The translations under genes and the position numbers were made by a program. The notes below the pieces were generated by a model. That model was not told the origin of the DNA. It saw only the letters and a program-made list of their open reading frames with translations, and made no database searches. DNA of 64,000 bases from Burhinus oedicnemus (taxonomy: Eukaryota; Chordata; Aves; Charadriiformes; Burhinidae), in assembly GCA_008921705.1 (NCBI GenBank), contig VFFE01007257.1:431948-495947 (forward strand). Direction: 5' to 3'. Numbering within the stretch: position 1 is the stretch's first letter; every line of letters starts with the position of its first letter. Positions 43,819-64,000 of this stretch are shown one piece after another.

Positions 43819-44150
43819 TTTATTCACTGACAAGATCATAGGTACAGTTCTTGCAGACCAAAAAAAAAAAAAACCCACACTGTAAGTATTGTATTTCCAT
43901 AGAGTCAAAAGTCTTTCTATAGATTTTATTTCATATAACATGATCCATCAAGTATCACATCTACCAATGACCATCTAAAAATCTCATCCAGTTTTCCTTC
44001 GAAGAAATCTAGCCTATCAGCTTTCCAATGCACTGCCCCTTTCTTCCTAGTCAACTTAACACAAATCCATCTGACAACCTAACCAGGTTACAAAGTACAG
44101 GTGAATACTACATAGAAGACTGACAATTACTACAGTCAAAACAAATCTTT
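43819..44150 (-). other. DYNC1H1: DYNC1H1 3' untranslated region
   Basis: After the stop codon (complement of 44151-44153) the minus strand carries two AATAAA hexamers, at 43925-43930 and 43819-43824. A 3' end near 43.80-43.91 kb is therefore likely, giving a UTR of about 230-350 bases. The end coordinate is inferred from these signals. Confidence 0.65.
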
Positions 44151-63767
<19,617 letters not shown>

Positions 63768-64000
63768 TTAGTGACTGCAAGTCCTCTGTAATGGAAGGAT
63801 ATAATCACATCACACAGCAGTACTACGACTAAAGTACGTTTCCGCTTTGCACAGGTACTACTCCCAAGAGTGTCAAGTTATATCAAGGAAATATTCTCAT
63901 TTGTATTCCAGCTATTTAACATGATGCACACTTCAGTTTGGTCTTCTAATGAAAGTTGGCAAGGAGTTGGGAAAATTAATTTTGAACCTTTTCTTTTTTT

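Overview
The window is vertebrate nuclear DNA, most likely from a bird. It has long AT-rich introns with GT-AG splice sites and scattered CR1 retroposon 3' ends. It carries an HSP90-alpha gene whose joined exons give a 728-residue protein, the length I know for chicken HSP90-alpha. The neighbouring pair HSP90AA1 and DYNC1H1 is a conserved vertebrate block (human 14q32; from memory, chicken chromosome 5). The species is an inference.

Layout. 1-4.4 kb: intergenic, with two CR1 3' ends and a pair of roughly 130-bp direct repeats. 4.4-8.7 kb: a decayed copy of HSP90AA1 in the same orientation. It keeps several exons in order, separated by intron-like DNA, so it is a duplicated (unprocessed) pseudogene. 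8.8-16.3 kb: intergenic, holding a compositionally distinct segment at 8.76-9.25 kb and an 830-bp CR1 fragment at 12.3-13.1 kb. 16.38-17.79 kb: a CpG-rich island broken by an assembly gap (16732-17576), with a heat-shock element and a CTCF-like site just after the gap. 18.55-24.55 kb: the complete HSP90AA1 coding region in ten coding exons, followed by its 3' UTR. 25-37 kb: intergenic, except for one exon at 29118-29552 that is paralogous to the last exon of the next gene. 37.5-41.5 kb: a small five-exon gene that I do not recognise (about 260 residues), with its own TATA and GC boxes. 43.8-64 kb: the 3' half of DYNC1H1 on the minus strand, 36 exons encoding AAA4 through the C-terminus. It is cut by the window's right edge.

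HSP90AA1 encodes a cytosolic chaperone and DYNC1H1 the motor heavy chain of cytoplasmic dynein 1. They are convergent neighbours with no evident direct functional link. The unrecognised gene pair between them and the HSP90 pseudogene upstream are the least expected content. Exon boundaries were read by hand from splice sites and protein continuity. The summed phases are consistent for HSP90AA1 (2187 nt), DYNC1H1 (5437 nt, entering in phase) and the unrecognised gene (783 nt).
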